Shown here: one piece after another, positions 17,408-26,336 of the stretch
How the letters are laid out: the number at the start of each line of letters is the position of its first letter
Numbering within the stretch: the stretch's first letter is position 1
Source: JAICIG01 sp035532215
GTDB taxonomy: Bacteria > Planctomycetota > Planctomycetia > Pirellulales > JAICIG01
Length of the DNA stretch: 63,920 bases
NCBI GenBank assembly: GCA_035532215.1
Contig: DATKRK010000208.1
Span: forward strand, 1 to 63,920
Reading direction: 5' to 3'
Notes under the pieces: model-generated
The model's database searches: none
The model's input: only the letters and a program-made list of their open reading frames with translations
Told to the model about the DNA's origin: nothing
Made by a program: the position numbers and the translations under genes

Positions 17408-20400
17408 ATGTCCCTCTGGCGACTCATCCTCTCGAGCCTCTGGCATCACCGGCGGATGAACGCCGCGGTGGCGCTGGGCGTGTTGGCCGGCACGGCCGTG
17501 CTGACCGGGGCGCTGTTGGTCGGCGACTCGGTGCGCGGCAGCTTGCGGCGCCTGACGCTCGATCGGCTGGGCGTGATCGACGAGGCGCTCGTTTCCGATC
17601 GGTTCTTCTCGGCGGCCTTGGTTAACGAGCTGGGCGCCGAGCCGGAGTTTTCCGCGGACTTTGCAGCCGCCGTGCCGCTCGTGCTCCTCGAAGGGAGCGT
17701 CAGCCAGCCCGACAGCGGCGCCCGAGCCAGCGGCGTCGCTTTGCTGGGCTGCAACCGCCGCTTCTTCACGCTCGACGCCGACCGCCGCGGCAATGCGCCC
17801 GGTCAAGGCGAAGTCTTGGTCAATCAGCCGCTGGCCGACGAATTGGGCGTCAAGCCTGGCGATGAGGTCATCGTGCGGCTGCCGCGTTCGAGCGAAATCC
17901 CGCCCGATAGCGCGTTGGGACGCAAGACCGAGACGATCGCGAATCGCCGCGTGCGCGTGCGCGAGATTCTGCCCGCCGCAGGACTGGGCCGCTTCGCCTT
18001 GCGGCCCAACCAGCAGCAGCCGATGAATGCGTACCTGAACCTGGAGGAATTGCAAACGGCCCTCGATCAACCCGACCGAGTCAACGCGATCCTGGTCGCC
18101 GGGCACGACGTCGACACGCTGCCGCCGGCGGAAAACGAAGAGCGGCTCGATCGGCTATTGCAACCGCGTCTGAGCGACTTCGGGCTGTCGCTCGTGCGAA
18201 ACGAGCGAGGTTACTTCAATCTCTCCAGCGAGCGGATGCTGTTGGACCCAGCCATCGAAACCGCCGCGATGGAAGCGTTCAAGGCCGATCGTCCGCAGCC
18301 AGCCTTGACCTATCTGGCGAACTACATTCTGGCCGGCAAGGACGATCGCGGAAAGATTCCCTATTCGACGGTCGCCGCGCTGCCGTTGAGCGATTCGGCG
18401 CCCTTGGGGCCGTTCATGACGCCCGAGGGAGAGCCGATCGTCGAACTCGGTCCCAACGAGATATTGCTCAATCGTTGGGCCGTCGACGATTTCGCCGCTC
18501 AAGGCGTCAAGCTGGCCCCCGGCGACCCGATCCGCCTGACCTACTTCGAGCCCGAGAGTATGCACGGCAAAGTGCTCGAATCGACGAAGACCTTCAAGTT
18601 CAAGGCCGTCGTCTCCGTGCAAGGCCCGGCCCTGGATCGCGATTTCACGCCGGAATTGAAAGGCGTCACCGATCAAGAGTCGCTGGCCAATTGGGATCCG
18701 CCGTTTCCGTACGATGCGGCGCGCGTCCGCAGCACGCCTCCCAACGACCAGGACGAAAAGTACTGGGACCTTTATCGAGCCACTCCCAAAGCGTTCATCT
18801 CGCTGAACACCGGCCGCAAGCTGTGGGGCAGCCGCTTCGGGCGCACGACCACGATCCGCATCCCCGCCCCGCAGGATGCTAGCCGCGCCGATCTGGCCGC
18901 TGAACTGCGGCAGGCGCTGGCGCCGAAGCAGGCCGAACTGGGCTTCGCCTTTCGGCCGGTCAAGCGGCAAGGTCTGGCGGCCTCGGCGGGCACGACCGAT
19001 TTCAATCAACTGTTTCTCGGGTTTAGTTTCTTCATCATCGCCGCGGCATTGATGCTGGTCGTGCTGCTGTTTCGGCTAGGGGCCGAGCAGCGGGCGAGAG
19101 AAATCGGCATTCTGCTGGCCGTCGGTTTCAAGCTTCGCCAGGTGCAAGGCGCCTTGCTGGCCGAAGGCTTCTTCGTCGCCGCCTTAGGCGCGTTGGCGGG
19201 CGTGGCGGCGGGCGTGGGCTACGCCTGGCTGATGCTCGCCGGCCTGCGCACGCCCGGCTGGTGGCTGGCGGCCGTGAGCAGCCCGTTCTTGCAGCTCCAC
19301 GTTTCCAGTCAAAGTTTGCTCGTCGGCTACGCCAGCGGCGTGCTCGTCTCGCTGTTGGCGATCGCCTGGCCGGTTTGGCAGATGCGCAAGATCTCGGTGC
19401 GGCGGTTGCTGGCGAATCAAGCGGGTGAAGAGGCCGCCGGCGTGCGGCGCCGCGCGAGCCTGAGCCGATTCGTGGGCGCCTCGTCGCTGGCGATGGCGGT
19501 CGCCGCCGGCGCCGCGGCGACGCGTTTGCAAGGCGAGGCTCAGGCCGGCGCCTTTTTCGGCTCCGGCGCACTGGTGCTGACCGCGCTGTTGGCCTTCGTC
19601 TGGGCGAGATTCCGTATGGGCGACACCGGTCAGCTCATTCGGCCGGGCGGCGGCGCGCTGGTGCGGCTGGCCGTGCGAAACGGCGCCCGCAATCCGGGCC
19701 GCAGCACGTTGACCATCGGCCTGGTGGCCTCGGCCAGCTTTTTGATCATCGCCATCAGCGCGTTTCGGCTCGACCCGCCCGAATCCGTTCGCCGGCGCGA
19801 GAGCGGCAGCGGCGGCTTTCCGCTCTTTGCCCAGAGCGATCTGCCCATCTATCGAGATTTGAACGGCGACGAGGGGCGCGAAGAGTTGGACTTTTCCGCC
19901 GCCGACGCCAAACAACTCGCCGGCAGCGAAATCATCTCGCTGCGCGTCAAGCCGGGCGACGACGCCAGTTGTTTGAACTTGTACCAGCCGCGGCAGCCGC
20001 GCGTGCTCGGCGTCGGGGCGGCGCTCGTCCGCCGCGGCGGATTCGAATGGGGCGCCTCTGCCGCCACGACGCCCGCAGAACAAGCCAACCCTTGGCTGCT
20101 GCTCGACAAGCCAGCAGGCGCAAGCGGCGACGCCGCGGATGTCGTGCCGGTCGTGATGGACGCCAACACCGCCACTTATAGCTTGCACCTCGGCGGCATC
20201 GGCGCGACCTATGAAATCCCCGACGGACGCGGCGGCCAACTGACGCTCGAAATCGTGGGCTTGTTGAAGAACAGCCTGTTCCAGGGCGACTTATTGATCG
20301 GCGAGCAGGCGTTTCTGGCTCACTTCCCCGAAACGAGCGGCTACCGCTATTTCCTGATCGACGCGCCCGAAAACCAGCAAGCCGCGGTTGAAACGGCCCT

Positions 20401-20860
20401 GGAAAACACCCTCGGCGACTTCGGCTTCGACGTCGAGCCGAGCGCCCGGCGGCTGAGCGACTTGATGGCCGTGCAGAACACCTATCTTTCCACGTTTCAA
20501 AGCCTGGGCGGGCTCGGGCTGCTGCTCGGCACGTTCGGGCTGGCCGTGGTGCAATTGCGCAACGTGTTGGAGCGCCGCGGCGAACTGGCGCTGCTCCGCG
20601 CCGCCGGCTTCCGCCGCTCGATGCTGGCCGAAATCGTGATGCTCGAAAACGCCTGGCTGCTCGTCGGCGGGCTGGCCGTAGGCGTGCTGGCGGCGTTGGT
20701 GGCCATTGCGCCGCACCTGGCCGGCGGCGCCGCGACGATCCCTTGGCGGTCGCTTGCCGCCACGCTAGGCGTGGTGTTGGGCGTTGGACTTGCCGCCGGG
20801 TTGATGGCCGTCCGCGCCGCGCTCTCCACGCCCTTGCTGCCCGCGCTGCGGGGAGATTGA
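17408..20860 (+). CDS. Large FtsX-type ABC transporter permease (1150 aa)
   Basis: The protein has an N-terminal membrane segment (about 17-39) and a long extracytoplasmic region with a MacB-like part. A first FtsX domain begins around residue 535 (AREIGILLAVGFKLRQVQGA). A second permease half follows from about residue 745 and closes with an FtsX domain at about 1030-1140 (ELALLRAAGFRRSMLAEIVM). This double-FtsX layout is typical of transporters that move or sense lipoproteins or lipids at the envelope. No ATPase gene is adjacent, so the ATP-binding partner must be elsewhere. Its position 5 bases behind the ExbD gene suggests a link with that cluster. Confidence 0.9.
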   Translation: MSLWRLILSSLWHHRRMNAAVALGVLAGTAVLTGALLVGDSVRGSLRRLTLDRLGVIDEALVSDRFFSAALVNELGAEPEFSADFAAAVPLVLLEGSVSQPDSGARASGVALLGCNRRFFTLDADRRGNAPGQGEVLVNQPLADELGVKPGDEVIVRLPRSSEIPPDSALGRKTETIANRRVRVREILPAAGLGRFALRPNQQQPMNAYLNLEELQTALDQPDRVNAILVAGHDVDTLPPAENEERLDRLLQPRLSDFGLSLVRNERGYFNLSSERMLLDPAIETAAMEAFKADRPQPALTYLANYILAGKDDRGKIPYSTVAALPLSDSAPLGPFMTPEGEPIVELGPNEILLNRWAVDDFAAQGVKLAPGDPIRLTYFEPESMHGKVLESTKTFKFKAVVSVQGPALDRDFTPELKGVTDQESLANWDPPFPYDAARVRSTPPNDQDEKYWDLYRATPKAFISLNTGRKLWGSRFGRTTTIRIPAPQDASRADLAAELRQALAPKQAELGFAFRPVKRQGLAASAGTTDFNQLFLGFSFFIIAAALMLVVLLFRLGAEQRAREIGILLAVGFKLRQVQGALLAEGFFVAALGALAGVAAGVGYAWLMLAGLRTPGWWLAAVSSPFLQLHVSSQSLLVGYASGVLVSLLAIAWPVWQMRKISVRRLLANQAGEEAAGVRRRASLSRFVGASSLAMAVAAGAAATRLQGEAQAGAFFGSGALVLTALLAFVWARFRMGDTGQLIRPGGGALVRLAVRNGARNPGRSTLTIGLVASASFLIIAISAFRLDPPESVRRRESGSGGFPLFAQSDLPIYRDLNGDEGREELDFSAADAKQLAGSEIISLRVKPGDDASCLNLYQPRQPRVLGVGAALVRRGGFEWGASAATTPAEQANPWLLLDKPAGASGDAADVVPVVMDANTATYSLHLGGIGATYEIPDGRGGQLTLEIVGLLKNSLFQGDLLIGEQAFLAHFPETSGYRYFLIDAPENQQAAVETALENTLGDFGFDVEPSARRLSDLMAVQNTYLSTFQSLGGLGLLLGTFGLAVVQLRNVLERRGELALLRAAGFRRSMLAEIVMLENAWLLVGGLAVGVLAALVAIAPHLAGGAATIPWRSLAATLGVVLGVGLAAGLMAVRAALSTPLLPALRGD

Positions 20861-20993
20861 CGCAAAGCGGCGATTGTTTTTCGCCAATCGCCCTGGGGGC
20901 TCCCTGCCGGCGCGATTGCGCTGCACAGGAATCGCTGAACTGCTAAACTGGCGGTTTCCCATGACTGCGATTTGCCTTTAACCGAGCCCGCCG

Positions 20994-22130
20994 ATGAAGA
21001 ATTTCGTAATCGTTCTGTTGTTTATCGCCCTGACGGCCCTTTGCTGGGGCGTCTACGGACCGGTGCTCCGCGTGGGCCAGGCGGGCATGGCGATCGACCC
21101 AGCGCACGTGCCGCACCTGAAGCCGTTCATCTGCGTCGGCGTGGCATATTTCATCATCGCCATTCTGGCGCCGAGCCTGCTTTTGCACTTTCGCGGCGAG
21201 CGCGGGCGCTGGACGGCCCGCGGCACGATCTGGAGTTTGCTCTCGGGAGCGGCCGGGGCGATTGGCGCGCTGGGCATCATTCTGGCGTTCGCCAATCACG
21301 GCAGCCCGATTCTGGTGATGCCGCTGGTGTTCGGCTGCGCCCCGGTGGTCAACACGTTCTATACGATGTTGACTCATAAGGACCATGCGAAGCCCGGGCC
21401 GTTGTTCTTCGCCGGTTTGATCGTGGTCGCCGCCGGCGCGATGACGGTGCTCGTCTTCAAACCTGCTCCGGCGAAAGCGGCGGCTGTGGCTCAAGCAGGT
21501 CAAAATGGCAAAGCGGCTGCGGCGAAAACGGATAAACCGGCCGCTCAAGCGAGCGAAAAAGCATCGCCCGAAAAAGCGGCCGCCGGACATGAATCGGCCG
21601 CCAGCCGAGTCGCCGATATGACGATGGTGCTGGCCTTCGTCGCGCTGACGGCGCTGTCGTGGGGCGTCTACGGTCCGGTGTTGCACAAGGGGCAGATGTT
21701 GATGGAAGGCAGCCGGTTGAGGCCGCTGGTTTGCGTCGGCATTTCGTACTTCGTGATTGCGGTCCTGGCGCCGGTGGCCTTGATGCTGGTGATTGAAGAG
21801 CAAGGTCAGTTCACGTTCAGCGGTACTTTGTGGAGCCTGGCCGCCGGCGCCGCTGGCGCCCTCGGCGCCCTCGGCATCATCATGGCCTTCACCTTTGGCG
21901 GCAAGCCGATCTACGTCATGCCGCTGGTGTTCGGCTGCGCCCCGGTGATCAACACCTTCGTCAGCCTGATTGGCAGGCAGGTGGGGACCATCAGCCCGTT
22001 GTTCTATTCCGGCTTGATCATGGTCGCCGCCGGCGCCGTGACGGTGTTGGTCTTCGCCCCCAAGCACGGACACGGACCGGCGCCAGCCAAAGAGCGGGCC
22101 CAACCCAAGGTCGCAGAGCAGCCGGCCTGA
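20994..22130 (+). CDS. Duplicated drug/metabolite transporter-like membrane protein
   Basis: The 378-residue protein consists of two similar membrane halves, about residues 1-155 and 209-360, joined by an Ala/Lys-rich linker. Each half has about five membrane helices and the shared motifs TALxWGVYGPVL and MPLVFGCAPVxNTF. The fold resembles the EamA/DMT superfamily, but I cannot name a substrate. The halves are so similar in DNA sequence (21320-21357 against 21919-21956, one mismatch in 38) that a recent duplication or ongoing gene conversion is likely. No transport partner gene is adjacent. Confidence 0.8.
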   Translation: MKNFVIVLLFIALTALCWGVYGPVLRVGQAGMAIDPAHVPHLKPFICVGVAYFIIAILAPSLLLHFRGERGRWTARGTIWSLLSGAAGAIGALGIILAFANHGSPILVMPLVFGCAPVVNTFYTMLTHKDHAKPGPLFFAGLIVVAAGAMTVLVFKPAPAKAAAVAQAGQNGKAAAAKTDKPAAQASEKASPEKAAAGHESAASRVADMTMVLAFVALTALSWGVYGPVLHKGQMLMEGSRLRPLVCVGISYFVIAVLAPVALMLVIEEQGQFTFSGTLWSLAAGAAGALGALGIIMAFTFGGKPIYVMPLVFGCAPVINTFVSLIGRQVGTISPLFYSGLIMVAAGAVTVLVFAPKHGHGPAPAKERAQPKVAEQPA

Positions 22131-22144
22131 GCGCGCACGCAAGC

Positions 22145-22738
22145 TCAAAAGTCGAACACTTCCATGAGCGATAAGCTCAAGCCCGGAATCAATTCGGGCA
22201 AGCTGATCGATTCGCCCGCCGAGAAAATGCGCGGCTTCGCGTCGCGGCGGTGCTCCGTAAGCGTTCGCGTCTCGGGATCGGCCACCCAGACGATCCGGAC
22301 GCCGGCTCGCAGGTAGTCGCCGACCTTGCGCTCGATGTAGGGCTGCGTGTCGTTTTTACTGACGACTTCGACGACCAAGTCGGGGATGGTTTCGAGATAG
22401 CCCTCCCTCGTATGCCGCGCTGGCAAGGAAGCGGCCGTAATGAAGAGAACGTCCGCGCCGACGACACGATCTGGATTGCGCCACAACAGAATGCCGGTCT
22501 CGCCGCAAGAGACCGTGCCGTGCCCTTGTTTTTGTCCCGCTTCGACGAGCGCGTTCGCCAGCAGGGCTTCAACTTGGCCGTGAATGTGCCCCGGCGGCGA
22601 CATGGCGATCAACCTCCCATTATCAAGTTCATAATGGACCGGCCCGGACGGCAACTCACGCGGCATTTCCGCCAGATCAGCCGCCGTGAACGGCCGTGGA
22701 GCCGCTTCGAGCGGAGGACGGGGTTCGACAATGGCCAT
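22145..22738 (-). CDS. Uma2-family (DUF820) endonuclease-like protein
   Basis: The 197-residue protein has the Uma2 layout: an N-terminal segment FTAADLAEMP, then YELDNGRLIAMSPPGHIHGQ, and the PD-(D/E)xK-like core with ADVLFI and IPDLVVEVVSKNDTQPYIERK. The family shares the restriction-endonuclease fold and occurs in many copies in planctomycetes and cyanobacteria; its biological role is not settled. The stop lies 14 bases from the stop of the convergent transporter-like gene. No toxin-antitoxin or transposase gene is adjacent. Confidence 0.88.
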   Translation of the reverse strand: MAIVEPRPPLEAAPRPFTAADLAEMPRELPSGPVHYELDNGRLIAMSPPGHIHGQVEALLANALVEAGQKQGHGTVSCGETGILLWRNPDRVVGADVLFITAASLPARHTREGYLETIPDLVVEVVSKNDTQPYIERKVGDYLRAGVRIVWVADPETRTLTEHRRDAKPRIFSAGESISLPELIPGLSLSLMEVFDF

Positions 22739-23060
22739 GACCGCGATCTTTCAAATCGGGACAAACGCTAATGCTTAGCAGACTGACGCTACAATTGTAC
22801 CACGCCGCCGCCCGCGAAAGCTAATCTGCCGCTGCCGCCGCGGCGTCGATAACTGCACGAACCAGCCGCGCGGCCTTGCGATGACGATTGTCCTGGGACT
22901 TTTCCCCATCGCGGTACGGGAGATGCACGTGGTGGACGGTTTGGTCTACACTTGCGAGATGCCGCAAACGCCGCCCGCCCCGATGCCAGCGGCTCCTGGC
23001 AGGTAATCTGCTTTCAAATCGCTCGGCAACAACCAAAACAAGTCATTGAGGAGAAAACTC
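22739..23060. other. Intergenic region without gene
   Basis: These 322 bases lie between two divergent genes and should contain both promoters. I see no supported reading frame and no palindromic repeat. Confidence 0.4.
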
Positions 23061-24167
23061 GTGCGAGTCCTAACTGCGTGGTTCGTCGTCATGGCCGCAT
23101 CGCTGTCGATCGTCGCCTCGCTGAAGGCCGCCGAGAGCGGCGCGCCAAGCTATGAACAAACCGTCGATCGAGCAATTCAGTTCTTGCGTCAGAAGGGGCA
23201 GGCCGAAGACGGTTCGTTCTCGAAGCAGGCCGGTCCGGGGGTTACGGCGCTGGTCACGACGGCCGTGTTGCGGCACGGCCGCACGACGCGAGATCCGCTG
23301 GTCGCGAAGGCGCTTGAGTATCTCGAAAGTTTCGTGCAGCCCTCGGGCGGCATCCACGCGCCGAACAGCCGGCTGCCGAACTACGAAACCTGCCTGGCGG
23401 TCGTCTGCTTCAAAGAGGCCAACGCCGACGGCCGCTACGACCAGTTGTTGAAAGACGCCGACGCTTTCATCAAGGGAATCCAGAAGGATAACGACGAAGG
23501 TAAAGACGAATCGGACGTCAACTATGGCGGCGCCGGCTACGGCAAGGGCGGGCGGCCCGACCTGTCGAACACGCACTTTCTGATCGAGGCCCTGCGGGCG
23601 ACGGGCAACGACGCCGACGACGAAGCGGTGCAAAAGGCGCTCGTCTTCGTCTCGCGCTGCCAGAATCTGGAATCGGAGCACAACACGACCGAGTTCGCCG
23701 CGAAGGTGGACGACGGCGGGTTCTATTATTCGCCATCGGGCGAGGGACTGGACCCGGCGGGCAAAACGGCCGACGGCGGCTTGCGCAGCTACGCCTCGAT
23801 GACCTATGCCGGGCTCAAGAGCATGCTCTTCGCCGGCGTCGGCCCCGACGACCCGCGCGTCAAGGCGGCCTACGATTGGGTCAAGACGCATTACGACCTG
23901 GACTCGAATCCGGGCTTGGGCCAGGCCGGTCTGTATTACTACTATCACCTCTTCGCCAAAGCGCTCGATGCGCTCGGCCGCGACACGATCACCGACGCCG
24001 ACGGCAAGGACCATGATTGGCGGCAAGAATTGACCGCGGCCCTGGCCGAGCGGCAGAACTCCGACGGATCGTGGACGAACCGCGAAACTCGCTGGCTTGA
24101 AGGCGATTCCAACCTTTGCACCGGATTTGCCTTGCTGGCGCTGAGCTACTGCCGTCCCGCCAAGTAG
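23061..24167 (+). CDS. Exported terpenoid-cyclase-fold (prenyltransferase/squalene oxidase repeat) protein
   Basis: A signal peptide (core WFVVMAASLSIVASL) is followed by an alpha/alpha toroid with repeat motifs such as QFLRQKGQAEDGSFSKQ, GGFYYSP and LAERQNSDGSWTNRETRW. The QxxDGSW motif is typical of squalene/oxidosqualene cyclase repeats. The protein is exported and lacks a visible DxDD motif, so it is probably not a hopene cyclase but one of the secreted planctomycete toroid proteins of unknown role. I chose the GTG at 23061 because GAGGAG lies about 9 bases upstream; the TTG at 23046 has no such site. The product is 368 residues. Confidence 0.88.
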   Translation: MRVLTAWFVVMAASLSIVASLKAAESGAPSYEQTVDRAIQFLRQKGQAEDGSFSKQAGPGVTALVTTAVLRHGRTTRDPLVAKALEYLESFVQPSGGIHAPNSRLPNYETCLAVVCFKEANADGRYDQLLKDADAFIKGIQKDNDEGKDESDVNYGGAGYGKGGRPDLSNTHFLIEALRATGNDADDEAVQKALVFVSRCQNLESEHNTTEFAAKVDDGGFYYSPSGEGLDPAGKTADGGLRSYASMTYAGLKSMLFAGVGPDDPRVKAAYDWVKTHYDLDSNPGLGQAGLYYYYHLFAKALDALGRDTITDADGKDHDWRQELTAALAERQNSDGSWTNRETRWLEGDSNLCTGFALLALSYCRPAK

Positions 24168-24342
24168 ATCGCCGGCGCCAGCCGAACTTCGCGAACTCCG
24201 GCGGCATCGAGTTTGCCGATTATTTCAGCCAGGAAACTTTCAATGTCTGCGTCGAGGCGAGCCGATGGTTGAAGGCAGGGAAGGATTGTCGCGCGGCGTT
24301 CGTGGCCAGGCTTGCGCGGCGACGAATCCCCGAGGAGATTTC

Positions 24343-24531
24343 ATGATGGTGCAGTCGATTAGCGGGAATTCGTTCGTGGCTCAAGCGGCCGCGCAGGCCC
24401 AGCAACAAACCGCGGCCGCAGCCAAGTCGAATTCCAACGCTTCGCAGGCCGCTCAAGACACGTTAAGCCTGTCGGCCGCGGGCTTGAAAGCCAGCGGCGG
24501 CGACCCTGATGGCGACGGGGACGGACATTAG
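24343..24531 (+). CDS. Small Gln/Ala-rich hypothetical protein (62 aa)
   Basis: The ATG at 24343 follows GAGGAG at optimal spacing. The product begins MMVQSISGNSFVAQAAAQAQ, is rich in Ala, Gln and Ser, contains DTLSLSAAGLKASGG and ends with an Asp/Gly tail (DPDGDGDGH) that could bind calcium. There is no signal peptide or membrane segment. A strong hairpin terminator begins 28 bases after the stop, which supports a real transcribed gene. I do not recognise a function. Confidence 0.65.
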   Translation: MMVQSISGNSFVAQAAAQAQQQTAAAAKSNSNASQAAQDTLSLSAAGLKASGGDPDGDGDGH

Positions 24532-24558
24532 AAATCTCGGCTCATCGCCCCCAAGAAG

Positions 24559-24602
24559 CGCCGTCGCAGGCAGTCCGCTGACTTGCGACGGCGTTTCTTT
24601 TT
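24559..24602 (+). terminator. Rho-independent terminator
   Basis: CGCCGTCGCA (24559-24568) and TGCGACGGCG (24584-24593) form a perfect 10-base stem with a 15-base loop, followed by TTTCTTTTT. It ends the transcript of the 62-residue protein and separates it from the convergent iron-sulfur protein gene, whose stop is 20 bases further on. Confidence 0.85.
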
Positions 24603-24621
24603 CAACTGCTGCGCGCGTTCG

Positions 24622-25824
24622 CTATAAATCGAGGCTGTCGAGTTGGTCCATCAAGCTATCCAATTCGTCCTTCGGCCCGTGATCCTTCTGCGACTGGCGC
24701 TTGGGGATGCCGACCGTGGCGCCGACGGCGTCACGGCCGACGGCGACTAACTCCACGTCGCGCTCCAATACGGCCACTTCCATCGCATCGGGCGCCCCGA
24801 ACAATTTCGAGAGATCGATCTTCAACGCCCCGGCGCTGCCCTCGGGGCTGCCGGCGATGGCGGGCGTTTTGTGCTGCGGGAAGATGATTGCATTCTCGGG
24901 GCAGACGCGGCTGCAGGCCGGGCAGCCTTTGCGGCAGTTGTCGGGCTGCTCGACCAGAATCGTTTCGCTGCCGCCGACGCCATACACGCCGAACAGGCAG
25001 AAATCGAGGCATTCCAGGCAATTCGTGCAGCGGCTGTAATCGATCACCGGGTACCAGCGCCGCCCCGTCGCTTCTTCGACCCGCACCGGACCGGCCGGGG
25101 CGCCGTCGGCAGGCTCGGAAGATGCGGGCGCCGAGCCATTGGGTTGCGAGCCTTTCGGCGCCGCGCCATTCAGTTGCTTGTCACCCGACGCCGGCTCGAT
25201 CGGCTGCAATGTAAACGGCGAGAACAGCACGGGCCCTGAGGCCGCAGGCTGGGCGTTGGCCGGCGGTGCATCGACGTTCGCCGGCCCCGGATTCAAATAG
25301 CGGCCGAGCTGCTCGGGCTTGGGCGCGCCTTGGATCCAACCCAGCAGATCAATGCCGACCGTTTGCATCGACGCCTCGGCCCAAATCCGCCGGATTTCCT
25401 CGACGAACGGTTCGACCTCGTTACGGGCCCGCAGGTCAATGCAGTAGATCGTGCGGTTGGGGGCCGGCAGGCTATCGGCGACGCGCGGCTTATCGCCGTC
25501 GTCCGCGGCTTCGTCTTCTTCGTCCTCGTCCGCGGCTTCGCTTTCGAGCAATACCTTGCCAACGCGGCCGCGGATGCCGTTGCGATCGAGCGTCCAGCGG
25601 GCCGCGCGGGGATAGAGCCAGCTCAAGACGACCACGTCGCCGGCAATGCTCTGCAGGCAGAGCATGCCGGTCCCTTCGGGCGCCAGGTCGTAGAGGTGCG
25701 GAATCACCGTCACTTCGACTCCGCGCTCGAACAACAACGCCGCCACCAGGTCTTCTTCCAGTTTCCGCTTAACCGGGTTGGCGCTCTGGCCTTGCGAGAT
25801 GACGACGGTAACTTTTTTGGCCAT
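24622..25824 (-). CDS. Two-cluster [4Fe-4S] ferredoxin-like protein with N-terminal domain
   Basis: The 400-residue protein has an unusual N-terminal domain of about 170 residues (KKVTVVISQGQSANPVKRKL), an acidic stretch near 95-112 and a Pro/Ala-rich linker (180-245). A ferredoxin region with two cysteine sets follows: C266, C269, C272 and C276, and C297, C301, C304 and C308. The second has three residues between its first two cysteines. It should carry two [4Fe-4S] clusters and move electrons. It is the last gene of the minus-strand cluster and starts 1 base after the stop of the H-protein-like gene, so the two are probably made together. I do not recognise a characterised homologue of the full architecture. 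Confidence 0.85.
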   Translation of the reverse strand: MAKKVTVVISQGQSANPVKRKLEEDLVAALLFERGVEVTVIPHLYDLAPEGTGMLCLQSIAGDVVVLSWLYPRAARWTLDRNGIRGRVGKVLLESEAADEDEEDEAADDGDKPRVADSLPAPNRTIYCIDLRARNEVEPFVEEIRRIWAEASMQTVGIDLLGWIQGAPKPEQLGRYLNPGPANVDAPPANAQPAASGPVLFSPFTLQPIEPASGDKQLNGAAPKGSQPNGSAPASSEPADGAPAGPVRVEEATGRRWYPVIDYSRCTNCLECLDFCLFGVYGVGGSETILVEQPDNCRKGCPACSRVCPENAIIFPQHKTPAIAGSPEGSAGALKIDLSKLFGAPDAMEVAVLERDVELVAVGRDAVGATVGIPKRQSQKDHGPKDELDSLMDQLDSLDL

Positions 25825-25825
25825 A

Positions 25826-26320
25826 CTAACCTTCGTTGATCTGCCCTTTGATGGTGCGTTCGGCCACCGCCCAACTGGCGGCCAGGTGGACGAGGTATTC
25901 CTCGGGCGACAGCAGCGATTCCCCGGCGCCTTCCATGGCGAACAGCCAACCCTCGCCGTAAGGGTCTACGTTAATGCCCGCAGGGTCGGAGAGCAAGTTT
26001 TCGTTGAATTCGACCAGCCGGCCGGCCATCGGGGCGTATAGCTCGCTTTCGGCTTTCGAGCTTTCGATGGCGCCGATGGCCTGCTTCTCGCGCAGCATCG
26101 CTCCGGCGTCGACGGTCCATTCCAGGAAGTACACGTCTTGCAGCAGCCGCACGGCATAGGCCGAAAATCCGAAGCGAAACGGTTTTCCTTCGCCCGCGGA
26201 TTGAGCCCACATGTGGTTCTTGGCATAACAGCGGTCGACGGGGAACTTCGCGGCGAACTGGCCCATCATGAAGACCAGCTCTTCGCGACCAGGTTTTTCG
26301 TCGGCATTGCGTATGGTCAT
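25826..26320 (-). CDS. Glycine cleavage H-protein-like lipoyl carrier
   Basis: The 164-residue protein has the lipoyl-domain fold of GcvH. The expected lipoyl-lysine is K89 in IGAIESSKAESELYAP, and the second conserved block NVDPYGEGWLF is present. It differs from standard GcvH by an N-terminal extension of about 30 residues with two cysteine or methionine-rich spots and by the variant sequence around the lysine. No gcvT, gcvP or lipoate ligase gene is nearby. Its neighbours are an iron-sulfur protein (1 base away) and a radical SAM gene, so it may serve a carrier role outside glycine cleavage, as known for LbpA proteins in sulfur oxidation. That parallel is inference. Confidence 0.87.
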   Translation of the reverse strand: MTIRNADEKPGREELVFMMGQFAAKFPVDRCYAKNHMWAQSAGEGKPFRFGFSAYAVRLLQDVYFLEWTVDAGAMLREKQAIGAIESSKAESELYAPMAGRLVEFNENLLSDPAGINVDPYGEGWLFAMEGAGESLLSPEEYLVHLAASWAVAERTIKGQINEG

Positions 26321-26336
26321 TCACCTTTTTCCAGGC

